Assembly (NCBI GenBank): GCA_951799405.1
Contig: OX637339.1
Location: 13,578,001 to 13,642,000 of the forward strand
Direction: 5' to 3'
Source of the DNA: Agapetus fuscipes
Lineage: Eukaryota; Arthropoda; Insecta; Trichoptera; Glossosomatidae
DNA: 64,000 nt
The position numbers and the translations under genes are program-made. Below the pieces are notes generated by a model. It ran no database searches. It was not told the origin of the DNA and saw nothing but the letters and a program-made list of their open reading frames with translations. Shown piece after piece: positions 21,309 to 32,747 of the stretch (its first letter is position 1; every line of letters starts with the position of its first letter).

Positions 21309-21974
21309 CTTGGGGGTGTGTGGTTATTTCTTAGGAATGGCTTCCTCGGGAATATGGTCAACAAAGGGGATGGATTTGGTAACAGGATGTTATCGATTGG
21401 TGTGTTAATTTTTTTTTTTTGTAGTTTATTTCACCTGTTTCTCATTTGACGCTTCTGGCACATCTGGAGATACGATATATCGATAGTGTTACAAAATATC
21501 GATTCGATATGATCATACCGATGTTTTTTTTTTCATTTGCCCATCCCTACAACCGTCCGCCAGCGAGACAAAATTATTCATTAGAAAGAGACAATCAATT
21601 GTCTGGTGCGTCAGTCTAATGATGATGATGATGATGGAGTAGAGTGACTGGTAAGGGCGAGCAATCCATACAGGCAAACGTAAGAAACAAATCAAAAACA
21701 AATCTGTCTTAAATTTGATTTTAAATTGCACAAACAATTTTGAATTGATTGATCACCATAATGTGGTCGGCACATTCCAAAACAGATTTCAAAATGTTAT
21801 GTCACAAAAAATAATGAAAATATTTTTTCAATTCCAGTGGAGAGTATATTTCACAATGAAAGGTTTTTTGTTTGTTCTCCACACCGAATCTAAACCACAA
21901 CCGTCTAATTAAGAGTCTGTAGCGTTAAACACAAGACTACCAGACGATCTAACGAAGAACGGAAAATTATTAAA

Positions 21975-22490
21975 TGTAAAAAAAAATCTGATAGATGATT
22001 CTATTCTCACAGCCAACTTACATGCTCTCGAGCACAGAAGGAAAGTTGGAATGATCAGTCTCTTCTATAGGTACTATAATGGCGTCTGGTCTGATGAATT
22101 ATCCTCACTTATACCCCCTCCTCTCGTCACAACAAGGGCAACTCGTAGAACGGCTCACATTCAACCATTTGCAGTCGATATTAAAACTATGAGAACTTGG
22201 TGTTTTCACGACTCATTCCTTTGCCAAACTGCCCGCTTATGGAATGAGTTACCGGTATCTGTGTTTCCACCCCAATTTAACCTTGCCCTTTCAAATCCAA
22301 TATCAATCGCCATTTCCACTCAGTGGCTCAAAACAAAGCAACGCAACACACACCACAGCACTGCGCAGCTAACGACCCTGCAACCGGATAAAGACATCAA
22401 CAACACCTCTGCGGCACTATAACGAGTGTCATAGACCCCTAGAGTCTCTTGAATCTAGGGAGTCTCCCGCACAGGATTTCTTAAATAAAC
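21975..22490 (+). pseudogene. LINE L-C RT C-terminal fragment
   Basis: Open from about 21975 to the stop at 22420. NLIDDSILTANLHALEHRR leads to KVGMISLFYRYYNG, then SFLCQTARLWNELPVSVFPP. LEHRR..LFYRYY.G..S.EL and WNELP..VFP are typical of the C-terminus of one group of insect LINE reverse transcriptases. Just after the stop comes a 3' UTR with GAGTCTCTTGAATCTAGGG and CCGCACAGGATTTCTTAAAT. That motif recurs in reverse at 3.1 and 33.6 kb. A decayed sister copy is at 34.77 kb. The polymerase core is absent. Confidence 0.8.
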
Positions 22491-22716
22491 TTACTTTAGA
22501 GATTTTCGAAAAACCTCGCGAAAACAATTAAAATTCTATCTAAATATACAACCGAGAGGTCTGTGAATACCTCTTGGGATTTATTTGCAAAGCGACCAGG
22601 TATTGTTATTTTCAACGAGCGTAATAATAATTTTATTAAGCCAGGCTTACCCCCTCCCGAGTGGGGGACACAATTGCCGCCTTTCCCTCGCGGTTCACCA
22701 AAATCCACTTCAGTGT

Positions 22717-22870
22717 CCCGAGTATAAAACACCGCGTAAATCTCACTTCAATCGCGTAACTCGAAAATGTATGGAATATACAACGGAATTCCAAGAGAGT
22801 GATTTAGTTTGAATACATTTTTTCGATTTACGCTATCGAGGTGAGTTTCAGCAATGTTTTTATACTCGGA
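22717..22870 (+). mobile_element. MITE-C copy
   Basis: Left arm CCCGAGTATAAAACACCGCG, right arm ACGCTATCGAGGTGAGTTT with GTTTTTATACTCGG. About 154 bp with a centre CCAAGAGAGTGATTTAG. Best end-to-end inverted symmetry of the family. Confidence 0.75.
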
Positions 22871-22939
22871 GTACGGAATTCACTTCTCGGTCCGCGATAA
22901 CGATTGCTCTCCCCTAAATGGATTTAGGCTTATAAGCGT

Positions 22940-24060
22940 CCACGAAGGCGGAAAATAAATTATTGATTGAACGCCTAAATGTAGCGCTGAGAGATGTGTG
23001 AAAAGTTTGCTGGAACATTAAATTAAATTTAAGCGTTTAAACCAAGATGCTTTTTGCACAAAATCAGCTGCAATATAATTGATTACGTGCTTAAAATGTG
23101 GAGCTGAAAGTTGCTGAAATCTGCTAAGAAAATGCTTTTCTGCATAAAAATTGGAGTCTGTCTCAGAAACAAAAGAAATATCGCCAGGTTGCTTCGTCGC
23201 ATTCTCGGACCTGTATTTGCAGATGACAGATAGCATATCCGGACCAACGCGGAGCTGATGTCCGTGTTTCAAGACTCAGACATAGTGTCGGTAATGAAAT
23301 CAAGAAAACTCCAGTGGGCCGGACATGTAGCACGTGCAGAGGACTCCAGGATCATCAGAACAGTATTGGATGGTGACCCCTCAGGTGTTAGACCACTCGG
23401 ACGTCCCAGGATGCGATGGGCAGACAACGTCGAAGCCGATGCTGAAGTTCTGGGAGTGAGGGGACCATGGAGGGAAGCAGCACAAGACAGAGAGTCCTGG
23501 AGGATTGTGGTGCAGGAGACCAAGAGCCTTCAAGGCTTATGAGCCGAAGAAAATAAATAAGTAAGCATAAAAAATATCTGAATATATTTAAATGTAGCGC
23601 CGAGTGATGTGTGAACTATTTAGGCGTTAAAGTTTTAAGTAAAAAAAAACAAAGTGCTTTTTGCAACAACAAATATAGCTAATTGCATTATTGATTGAAT
23701 GCTTAAATAATATTGACTTCAATTTAAACGTGTAAATTTTAAAATCAACAAAAACAAAATGCTTTTTGTAATAAAAATAGCTAAATACACTTTTGAAGAA
23801 CAAATTATTGCTTAAACGCTTAAACGCAGCGCTTAAAGATGTGAGAAAAGTCTTCGTTGAAACGTAACAATTAATTAAACTTTAATGCTTAAAAAGGCCA
23901 AAACAAAGAGAGTACGCCAAAATCTAACGCTTAAATGTGTGTGTCAAGTTTGCTTTTGTATAATTAACTAGGCAAAGCTTTTAGTGTGGTAAATGAATTA
24001 TTGTTTGACCGCCTAAATTAATCTACAGCTTAAGATGTGTGACGGTCCCCTGTGAACAAA
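22940..24060 (+). repeat. Degenerate tandem repeat (satellite-like)
   Basis: Repeated words in the same order: TTATTGATTGAACGCCTAAA / GTAGCGCTGAGAGATGTGTG / ATGCTTTTTGCA. They recur near 22955, 23590, 23690, 23805 and 23990 with heavy divergence. The spacing is irregular (about 110-220 bp). A LINE fragment (23170-23570) interrupts it. Confidence 0.5.
23170..23570 (+). pseudogene. RTE-like LINE ORF C-terminus
   Basis: Reads LLRRILGPVFADDR, an in-frame TAG, then HIRTNAELMSVFQDSDIV, SRKLQWAGHVARAEDSR, PLGRPRMRWADNVEADAEVL and a stop after KSLQGL (23540-23542). The succession RRI.GPV / RTN.EL / L.WAGHV.R / GRPR.RW.D.V is typical of the extreme C-terminus of RTE-type ORF2. The stop is followed by a very short UTR and an AAATAAATAAGTAAG tail, as expected for RTE-like elements. 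One stop codon shows it is dead. It is inserted in the degenerate satellite. Confidence 0.8.
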
Positions 24061-24094
24061 ATAATTAATTTTTGGTGCATGAATTCCTAGAATT

Positions 24095-24348
24095 CATTGA
24101 CTTATAGGTTGGTATGAGACTGACCACTCATACTGTAAAAAATGGTTCACTTTGCCAATGTCCCCACTGTGTCAGGAAGGGTCGGCAAAAGTTGTAGGGT
24201 TTATGTTCATTTGAGGTTTGGATTTTATTTGTAAGTACACATTCAGCATTTGTAAGCGCTAACTACACGTATTGTTTGTGGGCATGCATTTGATATGAGC
24301 TTTAAGTGTTAATATATCTTTGCAACTTAGATTATAGATTATATTATA
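24095..24348 (+). repeat. DR240 full copy
   Basis: ATTGACTTATAGGTTGGTATG to CAACTTAGATTATAGATTAT. 24350-25030 is unassigned AT-rich DNA. Confidence 0.85.
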
Positions 24349-25035
24349 GAATGATGAAAGCGCTAAAATAACGTTTTTTTTCTCACACAAAAATAATTAA
24401 ATCGCTGTAGCGATGGAGAAAAAATATTGATTGAACGCTTAAGGGTGTATGATTTCATTTTAATATGAATTTATTTGCCCGTCACGACCACCTATTATCC
24501 AGTAGCCGCGAAAATGCATCAAATCCCGCGTTTAGCTTTGAGAGTTCGTCGGTAGGAGATCGTATTGTTTCTGAACCATTTTGTGTTTTTTTTAGCAATA
24601 AAATAACATGAAAGCGAAAGCTAAGCGAAGTTATACATTAATTACAAACAAGCATTTATTTTATTTTATTTACATACAAATACAAAAAAAGGCATTCAAT
24701 TTATTTGTAAACAAATTTACAACAATTCACTTTCGTTCGTGTTAACAGATATATCCAAGTATATAAGTAAATAATTATTCACCCTGTACCGATTACTCAA
24801 AAATGCAAAGAAACTGGCATAAGGTCTCTAGAGAGCGTTTTACATTTCACAGAATTGGAATAAAACGCTACAGTTCAGTTTACACTATAGTCACACAGAA
24901 GCACACACGTGTGTGCCCTGTATTTTTTACATTGCATATTTTATCAAAGTGTAGACTCCAGTGGTTGCAGACCTATACATGTGTATTAAAATAAAATATG
25001 AAAAAAATATATATATATTTCATTTTCATTGATTA

Positions 25036-25288
25036 TCTTGACTTATAGGTTGGTATGAGGCTCACCACCCAAACTTTAAAAAATGGTTTACTTTACCAAT
25101 GTCACCCCTGTTTCAGGGAAGATCAGTAAAAGTTGCAGGGCTTTTGTTTATTTGTGGATTTGATTTTAATATGTAAATGCGCATGCACGATTTGTAAATG
25201 CGAACTTACAAGTGTATTTTTGTGAGCATGCACTTAATATGAACCTTAAATGTTAACATAGTTTTGCCACTTAGATGATAGATTATAC
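25036..25288 (+). repeat. DR240 full copy
   Basis: TCTTGACTTATAGGTTGG to TTTTGCCACTTAGATGATAG. Diverged centre. Confidence 0.8.
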
Positions 25289-25302
25289 ATTGTGATTATG
25301 TC

Positions 25303-25540
25303 CCAATGACTCAGTTGATAGAGTGCTTGCATTCCATGCCGAGAGCTGAGGTTCGTATCCCACGGAGGATGTCAGAAATGATTTCCCGTGTCGGTGTTTA
25401 TTTCAACTCAATAATAAAATACCGGCAAGGTTTCTCAACCTTAACAATAAATGAGAACCAGCCCCCTCGGGAGCTGGGACACCCCCGCTTCAACTGAAAT
25501 GGTTGGCGTAAGGCCGGCTTCCTTACCTATAAAAATACAA
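25303..25540 (+). repeat. SINE-T copy
   Basis: Head CCCAATGACTCAGTTGATAG, B-box-like GAGGTTCGTATCCCACG, body AAATGATTTCCCGTGTCGG to AAGGCCGGCTTCCTTACC. Confidence 0.85.
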
Positions 25541-25854
25541 CTTTCATTTTTCTTTTCATCTTCGTCTCCTAAATGTTATTAATTTTTAAAGTTAAAAAAA
25601 GGTTTCATATTACTGCGTAGCCAGGGAATGTTTGTTGAGGCCGTGACTGCGTATGTGTTCAGTAAATATGCCAATGTGTGTGTGCTCATGGACTTCACCC
25701 TGTGCGAAGGAAGACAACGCATCCAAGTGCTATATATGCCTGTATACATAGTATACTTTTTTATACCATTGGATGTGTACATTGAAATAGCAACATGAAG
25801 TTTTTTTTCTAATAATTCAACTAAGTGATGGAATATATTCTAAGCATAAAAGCA

Positions 25855-26280
25855 GCACAAAAGATATACCATTTATATTTTCAAATTTGCTCTTCGCTGG
25901 GTTGAAAAATTCATAAAACCTTTACCAATGACCGGTCACGAAATGTCCATCCGGCCTTACAGCAACTGGGTCTTGCTTGAGAATTGGCGCTTTATAGCGA
26001 CGACGATCAAGCTCGTAAAAAGGTCGATAGCTCAATTTGTAGAATGCTTGCATTCCATGCCGAGAGCAAGGGTTCGATCTCAAAGTTTGACTCAGCCTTC
26101 ACAAGAAATGAGAACCAGCCCTTCACGGGAGCTGGGAAACCCCCACTTCAACTAAAAGTGGTTGGTGTGAGGACGGCCCCCTTACCTGTAAAAAAAAATA
26201 GGTCCCGAAGCGCCACATGCGACTCCTTCGGGGATAACGCAGGCAAGAAGTTACACTACATGTGTAGCTTAGTTGCGTTT
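25855..26280 (+). repeat. Composite SINE-G/SINE-T
   Basis: SINE-G body 25860-26020 (TTTGCTCTTCGCTGGGTTG, TTACAGCAACTGGGTCTTGC, GACGATCAAGCTCGTAAAAA) runs without a gap into a SINE-T head (GGTCGATAGCTCAATTTG). The SINE-T body has an internal deletion after the B box. The junction is the same as at 4.01 kb. Confidence 0.8.
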
Positions 26281-26304
26281 TTATATAATTACCCACTGAT
26301 ATAA

Positions 26305-26540
26305 TATAAGGGTGTCAGAAATGATTTCCGGTTCGGTGTTTATTTCTAACCCAAAATAAAATACCAGGAAGGTGTACTCAGCCTTCACAAGAAATAAGTA
26401 CCAGTCCCCACGGGAGCTGGTATGCCTTCGCATCAACGAAGTGGTTGGCGTAAGGCCGGCCCTCTTACCTATAAAATAAATAGGTTCCCTCGCCACATGC
26501 GAAGCCCTTCGGGGATAACGCGGCAAGAAATTATTATTTA
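26305..26540 (+). repeat. SINE-T copy lacking the head
   Basis: Starts at AAGGGTGTCAGAAATGATTT and runs to CTTCGGGGATAACGCGGCAAG. It lies about 30 bp after the previous SINE-T in the same direction. Confidence 0.8.
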
Positions 26541-26754
26541 ATTAGCCACACATACTCATGACATTTTTGTTAGATTTCGACGGAACTTAGTTGTCTTGCA
26601 CCAATCGAAATCTTGACTTTTGGATTACGAGTCCGTGAAAATCCGTGAAAACCTAAAATTAAACATATATACCTATATATATATATACATATGAGGATAA
26701 TTTATTTATTTAATTTGTTACATGACCAAAGAGCGCCGTTTTTGTGTGTTTCAC

Positions 26755-27190
26755 ACCTCAAGGGCCCTCCTAATCATGAATTAGATATTTTAAAAAGGTG
26801 CCGTTTCAGTGCTCCCTTAAAAATGCCAACAGATTCCGAAACCCTCACTCCGGGTGGCAGTCTGTTCTACTCCATCGGCCCCGAAAACCGGAAAGCGCGA
26901 TCCTCAAAATTAGTGCGTATTTGACGGCGAGGCTGCATCAATCTGACAGCTTGACACCCCGCTGACCTAAGTGTCCGCCCCCTCACACTCACTTCAACGG
27001 GGGAAAATATGTCTGCCAGATATGATGGAGCCAAACCATTTAGGGCTTTAAATACCATCAAACACACGGTTAACCCTCTCAGGGAAACGAAGCCAATGTA
27101 GTTCTTTCAACAGCGAAGTGATGTGAGAGAATTTGGACATCCCGAAGATCAGTCTTGCGGCCGCATTCAAAACAGACTGAAATCTGTTCA
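26755..27190 (-). pseudogene. LINE L-B RT C-terminus
   Basis: Minus-strand reading: QSVLNAAARLIFGMS, HITSLLKELHWLRFPERVN, frame change, CLMVFKALNGLAPSYLADIF, RGRTLRSAGCQAVRL, FEDRAFRFSGPME. Then TAG stands where W is expected, followed by NRLPPGVRVSESVGIFK and KRHLF. LREL.WL...R..K...F+AL.G.AP.YL is classic CR1/L2/jockey C-terminus. It carries one frameshift near 27065 and one nonsense codon near 26868. The 3' end GGGCCCTTGAGGTGTGAAAC with ACAAAAACGGCGCTC closely resembles the SINE-G tail. Confidence 0.85.
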
Positions 27191-27194
27191 GTTC

Positions 27195-27235
27195 AGCGTT
27201 AACCACTAGACTAAATTACAGGCCTGAAAATTTCA
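27195..27235 (-). repeat. SINE-G head scrap
   Basis: GTTAACCACTAGACTAAATT reads on the minus strand as a TCTAGTGGTTAAC A-box region. 27240-27560 has nothing recognised. Confidence 0.4.
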
Positions 27236-27559
27236 AATTGCTCTACGCTAGGTTCAAAAAATGATTTCAATTCAACAAAAAAGGCCAGCCAGCAGAATTC
27301 TTTCCAGCTAAATCATTGAGCTAAATGAATTTCACTTTGAAATTCAAACAAACTTTCATATTATTCATGTAATGGAAAAAAACTTATCAGAATACTAAAA
27401 AGTCGTGTGCAGCTCTCCGTACAATTCATTTCATCTGATTGAATGATCTTTCGCTGCTTTCGCCATTTCGTTAAGCTTTGCAAACTGTTTTTATGTACGT
27501 ACGTATTATACTACCATAGCGTTTATGTATATACTCTTACACACACAATATAAGAGAGG

Positions 27560-27830
27560 GCTGACTCGAGCATCTTCGGCAATATACGATGATACACGAG
27601 TGTACCCGAAGTATGAAATGTAGCAAATACAGCGCAACCAAAAAATGTATGGAATCTTAAACAGCAACTCTAGATGGCGTTTTGATTTCCATGCATTTTT
27701 GAGAAACCAGTTGGTCCAGTTGTAACGTAAACGATTGTACTCTTTTGCATTATATAAATCTTGCTTCCATAAAACTAAGGAGATATAATATTTTTCTCCG
27801 CAGTTCATCTACCGGCCGCAGGTGACGCTA
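27560..27830. repeat. Inverted-repeat element around AATGTATGGAA
   Basis: CCAAAAAATGTATGGAATC near 27636 faces TTTCCATGCATTTTTGAG near 27687. The same facing words occur at 32.2-32.43 and 41.87 kb. Probably a short non-autonomous DNA element with unclear ends. 27840-28535 is AT-rich with no feature seen. Confidence 0.4.
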
Positions 27831-28540
27831 GCGACCGGGTCATTTTTTGTATGGAAATCTTTATTTTTCCAGGAAAAATAGAAATCGGGGGAGAAAAAAT
27901 AAAACAAGTATGGCATTACAAACATAAAAAATATCACTTCAAATCCTAAAAGGAAAATAAACCATTAAAAGACGAATGTAGCTACAATATCGTATGCAAA
28001 ATTTGGGTACTTTTTAAATAATCATAAAAAATCAATGAAAAGTAAAAAAAAACAACTAACAAGTAGAAAAAATAAAACTAATCAAAATTAATGTTTTGAA
28101 ATAAAAAAAAGTTAGGATTTATTCATAAGAACAGTGGAAATCTCCATTTAAGGTATCTCCGTAAATAAAATTATTTTGAATTGGTTTTTTATGGAAAACA
28201 ATACCTAATTTTATGTGTTAATTTAATCTGGAAAAAAAATGCTACCTTATCATTAAAAATATGGGCGATTTTGGTCATCAAAGTTGGGCGCGCTGACCTC
28301 TCAATCACCCTTAAGTAAGAGTTATATGAGTAATTAAGTTAATCGCTTTGCCAATGAAAACGCAATTTTCACGATTACGCTTCTCTACACATGAAAACTT
28401 ATTTGTTTAAATGCTTAATTTTTTGTTTAATTACAAATTCCTTTCACTGCCTAAAAATAAAGCTGTGAAAGATGCAAGCTTAACAAAGTCAACAAAAAAA
28501 ATGCACAGATTTCTGCAAAATATGAAAAACGCTTTAAGGT

Positions 28541-28786
28541 CTAATCTAATCTAAGCTGCAAGGATATATATCATTTAAGATTTATATTAAATGCATTCCC
28601 ACAAGCAGACATGTATAATTTCGCACTAACACATGCCGCATGTGGCCCTCCATTATAAAAACCCAATCTCAAATGAACATAAGCCCTGCAACTCTTGCTA
28701 TCCTTCCCTCAAACAGGGGTGACATTGGCAAAGTGAACCATATTTTAGAGTATGGGTGGTCAGCCGCATACCAACCTATAAGTCAA
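28541..28786 (-). repeat. DR240 full copy
   Basis: TCTAATCTAATCTAAGCTGC to ATACCAACCTATAAGTCA. Confidence 0.9.
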
Positions 28787-29154
28787 ATAAACACATTTTG
28801 CATTTAACTATCATTTTTATGTCTAAAAAAATATTTCTTGAATAAATATCTACTCGTATATATGTGAAACATAACAACTTCTTTTTTTAAATGGTGAAAT
28901 AAAGTTATTTTTATAAAAGTAACACGAGGTATTGGTAACATAGAAGACGTAGGAAAACAAAATAATAAAAAATATAAGATTTCAAAAGAATGCCTTCAGT
29001 TCACAGGGGCGACAAACAATGTAACATACATACCTACGAGTACTCCATCATTCTTAAAATACATCTCGCGACAAATCTGAATTCAATAATGAAAAATCTC
29101 GTATTTGATATTGGAGACTTGGGACACCTTGAGCGTGTCACAAAAAATTGGTCA

Positions 29155-29262
29155 AAGATAACTCACCCACGGACAGCTCGTCCATGGACAAGTCGGTCAC
29201 ACGACAGTCTGTCCACACTACTTTTAGGTTAACGACATTTCGGTCACATATAATGAAGGCCT
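29155..29262 (+). repeat. 13-mer repeat family, copy 1
   Basis: Built of GGACAGCTCGTCC, GGACAAGTCGGTC, CGACAGTCTGTCC and CGACATTTCGGTC separated by 2-20 bp, ending CACATATAAT. The 13-mers are variants of one word. Confidence 0.6.
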
Positions 29263-29271
29263 TCAGACAGG

Positions 29272-29510
29272 TCTACATCTAAAATCTTATTTGCAAAGAC
29301 ATATTGACATTTAAGGTGTATATTTAATGCATACCAATAAGCAGGTTCACGTTTACAAATTTTGCATAAGTAGGTACATACAAAATAAACCAAGACTCAC
29401 ATGAACATACACTTGGTAACTTCTGTCTCCTTTTCCCAAGGGTTAGCATTGACATTAGAGAACCAAGTTTGTACAGCATGGGGGGTCAGCCTCATACCAA
29501 CCGATTAGTC
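29272..29510 (-). repeat. DR240 diverged copy
   Basis: ATCTTATTTGCAAAGACATA to ATACCAACCGATTAGTCC. Confidence 0.75.
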
Positions 29511-29584
29511 CATCACAGAAAACTTGCTCTCCAAAAAACCTTTGTAATCTCTGTAGTTTTAATTGATTGTAGTTATTTGTGACA

Positions 29585-29705
29585 CCATATAATATTGTAT
29601 ATGACCGAAGTGTCGTTGTTCAAAAAGTCGTATGGACAAAATGCCGTGTGACCTATGAGTCCATGACCTAGCTGTCTGTGACCGATTTGTCATGCAACCC
29701 ACCTT
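29585..29705 (-). repeat. 13-mer repeat family, copy 2
   Basis: Minus strand: GACAAATCGGTCACAGACAG, AGGTCACACGGCATTTTGTC, then GACACTTCGGTCATATACAA. Aligns along its length with copy 1. Confidence 0.6.
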
Positions 29706-29774
29706 GAGTCTTACATTTATACAAAGTATACAATTACATGTTTTAACTTGATTACAGCGTTTAAAAAAAAAAAG

Positions 29775-29850
29775 TAAACTAAACAGTGCCTTCGTTGAAC
29801 GTTTCAGTTTCCATACATTTTTATTAAACACTATGGTTGAATTTTAACGT
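29775..29850 (+). repeat. Fragment of CATACATTTTT repeat
   Basis: TTTCAGTTTCCATACATTTT and TTAAACACTATGGTTGAATT match pieces at 12.93 and 41.9 kb. Confidence 0.4.
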
Positions 29851-30049
29851 ATTTTTTTTACTTCTAGTACCTACTGTAATAGGTTAATCTTAGAATATTT
29901 TGTAACAATGACGAGAAATTCACTTTACCTCATATACGTCACAGTATGTAACTTCAATGCACGGTGGACCTTATAAACAATTTAAGTAGACAAAAATCGA
30001 TTAAAAAAAAAACATCAGATTTATAAACAATGCTTGAGGCGAGGCTATG

Positions 30050-30505
30050 CTAATCTATCAAAGTTGGAAAGATAAATTTAAATTTTAGATTATATATTAT
30101 AATGCATGTCTACAAGCAGAAACATGTAAGTTAGCACCTACACGTGCTGCATTTTGACATAAAAATAAAGAACTAAATCTCAAATGAAAATGCACCCTGC
30201 AACTTTTGCTGCCATTCGATATTGGCAATGTGAACCTATTTTCACAGATTGGGTGGTCAGTCTTACACCATCGGATAGGTCACGTAACAAATGATGATGA
30301 CAAAAATATTAGTAATCCCATACTTCAGCAACCCAGCCGTGTAATTTCATTTATTTTTATTTATTACAAAACTCATACAATACGCCGACGTAAATAAAAA
30401 AACAGACAAGTGTAAGTTTGCGTCTACACATGCTGCATGTGTAATTACAAAATAAGACTCTAATCTTAAATGGACATATGCCGTGTAACTTTTGCCGTAT
30501 TGAAA
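30050..30505 (-). repeat. Two diverged DR240 copies
   Basis: 30050-30282 (TAATCTATCAAAGTTGGAAA to CACCATCGGATAGGTC) and 30403-30505 (GACAAGTGTAAGTTTGCG to TGTAACTTTTGCCG). Both are old. Confidence 0.6.
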
Positions 30506-30609
30506 AATTAGAATGACGTATCAATATCAATAATTACTTTTCAAGAAAAAAATCAGATTGAATATGCAATTTTTCAATGCTTACAAGCATCTTCCCCAAG
30601 ATTAATTCA

Positions 30610-30925
30610 CGTCTTTGAATTTTATTAAACGAAACGTTTTTTTCCACTTTGTCAAGTTTGATTTAATATCCGAACCTCCGTGCGGGCCTCGCGATTCAGA
30701 ATTCATTATGCGAAATTTTTGTTCGCTTTTTCCTTTCGGAGCGTTTCCTTTTTTTAGACCTGCAGGAAAGAAAGAAAGAGCGGAGCAGAAGAGGAAGGGA
30801 AAGAAAGAAAGCGTCGAGAAACTCCGCGAAGGAGAAACGCTATTATGTATTCATAGAACAGGACGAGAGCGTTTTTTTTTTCGGATCATATTTTTTTTGT
30901 TCGGAGTAAGCAACGTAATGTAAAA
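30610..30925 (+). other. Unrecognised open frame with purine-rich centre
   Basis: 102 codons (30615-30923) without a stop. The charged centre is KKERAEQKRKGKKESVEKLR, flanked by phenylalanine-rich ends. Locally richer in GC. It could be an exon or chance in a purine tract; no family recognised and no neighbour supports a function. Confidence 0.2.
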
Positions 30926-30937
30926 ATATTAAGGTGC

Positions 30938-31093
30938 CTCTGGTATAAAACATTGCGTTAACGCACCTCGATTGCGTAAATCGAAAAAATGCCTGAAAAC
31001 TAAATCACTCTCTAGGAGTGTCACCTTATGTTGCATACATTTTTGATTTACGCAATCGAGGTGAGATTTACGCAATTTTCTATACTCGGGTTA
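30938..31093 (-). mobile_element. MITE-C copy
   Basis: Inverted arms CTGGTATAAAACATTGCG and GCAATTTTCTATACTCGGG, inner arms CACCTCGATTGCGTAAATCG and CGATTTACGCAATCGAGGTG-like. The centre ACTCTCTAGGAGTGT is reversed relative to the other copies. Confidence 0.7.
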
Positions 31094-31199
31094 TAGGAGC
31101 AGGTGAATAACTCCTATAAATTCTGGAGCATACTTTTTACGAATCGAGTTTTTTTTACTGAGAAGTATGTTAGACGGATTCTCTTCATGGAACAAATTT

Positions 31200-31500
31200 A
31201 TTTATTTATAGGTTTGATGATGTTCATGCATGTATTATGTGTTTATTTCAAAAAATGAAATTTGTTGTGTATGTTCTTTGACTTATAGGTTGGTATGCAG
31301 TAGAAAATGGTTCACCTTGCCAATGTCACCCCTGTTTCAGGGAAGGTCGGCAAGAGTTGCAGGGTGTATGTTCATTTGAGACTTGGGTTTTTATGTTTTA
31401 GGTTCGCAGCGCGAACTTATACGAGTGTGCTTGAGAAAATGCATATAATGTGAATTCTCAATGTTACATATCTTTGCAACTTAGATAAGATAAGATTAGT
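31200..31500 (+). repeat. LINE L-A UTR plus DR240
   Basis: UTR piece (AAATTTGTTGTGTATG), then DR240 from 31275 to TTGCAACTTAGATAAGATAA. A short deletion removes GAGGCTGACCACC. A SINE-G head scrap (AGTCTAGTGGTTAAAGC) follows at 31497-31535. Confidence 0.75.
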
Positions 31501-31537
31501 AGTCTAGTGGTTAAAGCTACGGACTCTTGACACTTGA

Positions 31538-31647
31538 ACATAAGCCCGAAAAACTTTAGACGCTTTCCCCTGAAACAGGGGTGATATTCGGAAAAGTAAA
31601 CCAATTTTTACAGAATGTGTGGTCAGCTTCATGCCAACCCATAAGTT
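31538..31647 (-). repeat. DR240 5' half
   Basis: TTGAACATAAGCCCGAAAAA to ATGCCAACCCATAAGTTAAA. Confidence 0.7.
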
Positions 31648-31749
31648 AAAGTACAAGAGAAAAAAATAAACGAAAATACGTATAATTATTATGACACCTT
31701 AGGGTGGGTGCAATGTGGTAAGATGTTGCAGTACACGTACAGCTTAGTA

Positions 31750-31940
31750 CGGTTAATAGCTCAGCTTTCATTCTACCAAGTCATAAATAGTTCCTGTTTC
31801 GGTTTCAATTTTAAACCCAAATCAAAATCTAGGGCCGGTTACTTTACCTATAAAAATAAATAGGTGCGACACTCCACAATGTGACTTCTTCGAGGAAAAC
31901 GCGATAGAGGTTGCATTTTACGTGCAGCTTATTTTCTTTT
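31750..31940 (+). repeat. SINE-T decayed copy
   Basis: AATAGCTCAGCTTTCATTC, TTCAATTTTAAACCCAAATC, GGGCCGGTTACTTTACC and GAAAACGCGATAGAGGTTGC keep SINE-T order. Confidence 0.65.
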
Positions 31941-32179
31941 GCGTTTTAAGTAAAAAGCATGACTAAATTTTAAAATTTAATAAAATTTTGAATTAGAAAC
32001 GGAATTCTAACAAATTCAAGTTTCAGGCAATTTTAGTCATTTTCTATGTACTTCACCCCATATAAGGTGCAAGCGGTAATAAGTTAAATTATAGTCTAAT
32101 TCATTTTATTTATAAATACATTTGAATCCCTCCAAAACCTTCAGTATAAAATATAATCTAACGAAAAATATATTAAAAC

Positions 32180-32480
32180 TTAAACGTTCATGAGAGGTGC
32201 TGTTTCAGATTCCATTTATTTTTGGTGAAACGTAACGTTCAACAGTTGGCGTATATAACTTTATACAATTAGCGTGGAGTAATTCATTTGTAGACACGAG
32301 TATAGTTTGAAGAACTTTGGCGGAAAATGTACAACAGAGAGGGCTACGGTTTGTCGTAGAAGCCAAATTTAACTTGACGCAATCACAGCATTTACCAGAA
32401 AATGTATGGAACCTGAAACAGCTCCTCCTTTGAGCGTTTGGGTTCACATATGTATCTTTGATAAAACACAATCTTTGAGT
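32180..32480. repeat. Inverted-repeat element (GGTGAAACG type)
   Basis: The left side has GAGGTGCTGTTTCAGATTCC and TTTTTGGTGAAACG. The right side has GAAAATGTATGGAACCTGAA and ACAGCTCCTCCTTTGAGC, an inverted counterpart. About 300 bp, no recognisable ORF. 31940-32180 and 32480-32745 are otherwise unassigned. Confidence 0.45.
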
Positions 32481-32747
32481 TTTATATTAAGAGCTCTACG
32501 AGGGTCTACGACATAATGCTTATACAACTACAAACGAATCCTCAATTTTCAACAATAATTTCAGAGCTTTTCTCAAATCAATGATAAACAAGGGATGAAT
32601 TACAAAAGTATACATACTTTAATTTCAGTTTGTACAATTTTTTGGAGAAATTCTAGAGTAACGTAAAAAATATTAGAGATAGGTACTGTGTTTTCTATGA
32701 TTCAACGTAGAGGCCAAACCCTTCAAAATTTACTGAACATTCCCTTT

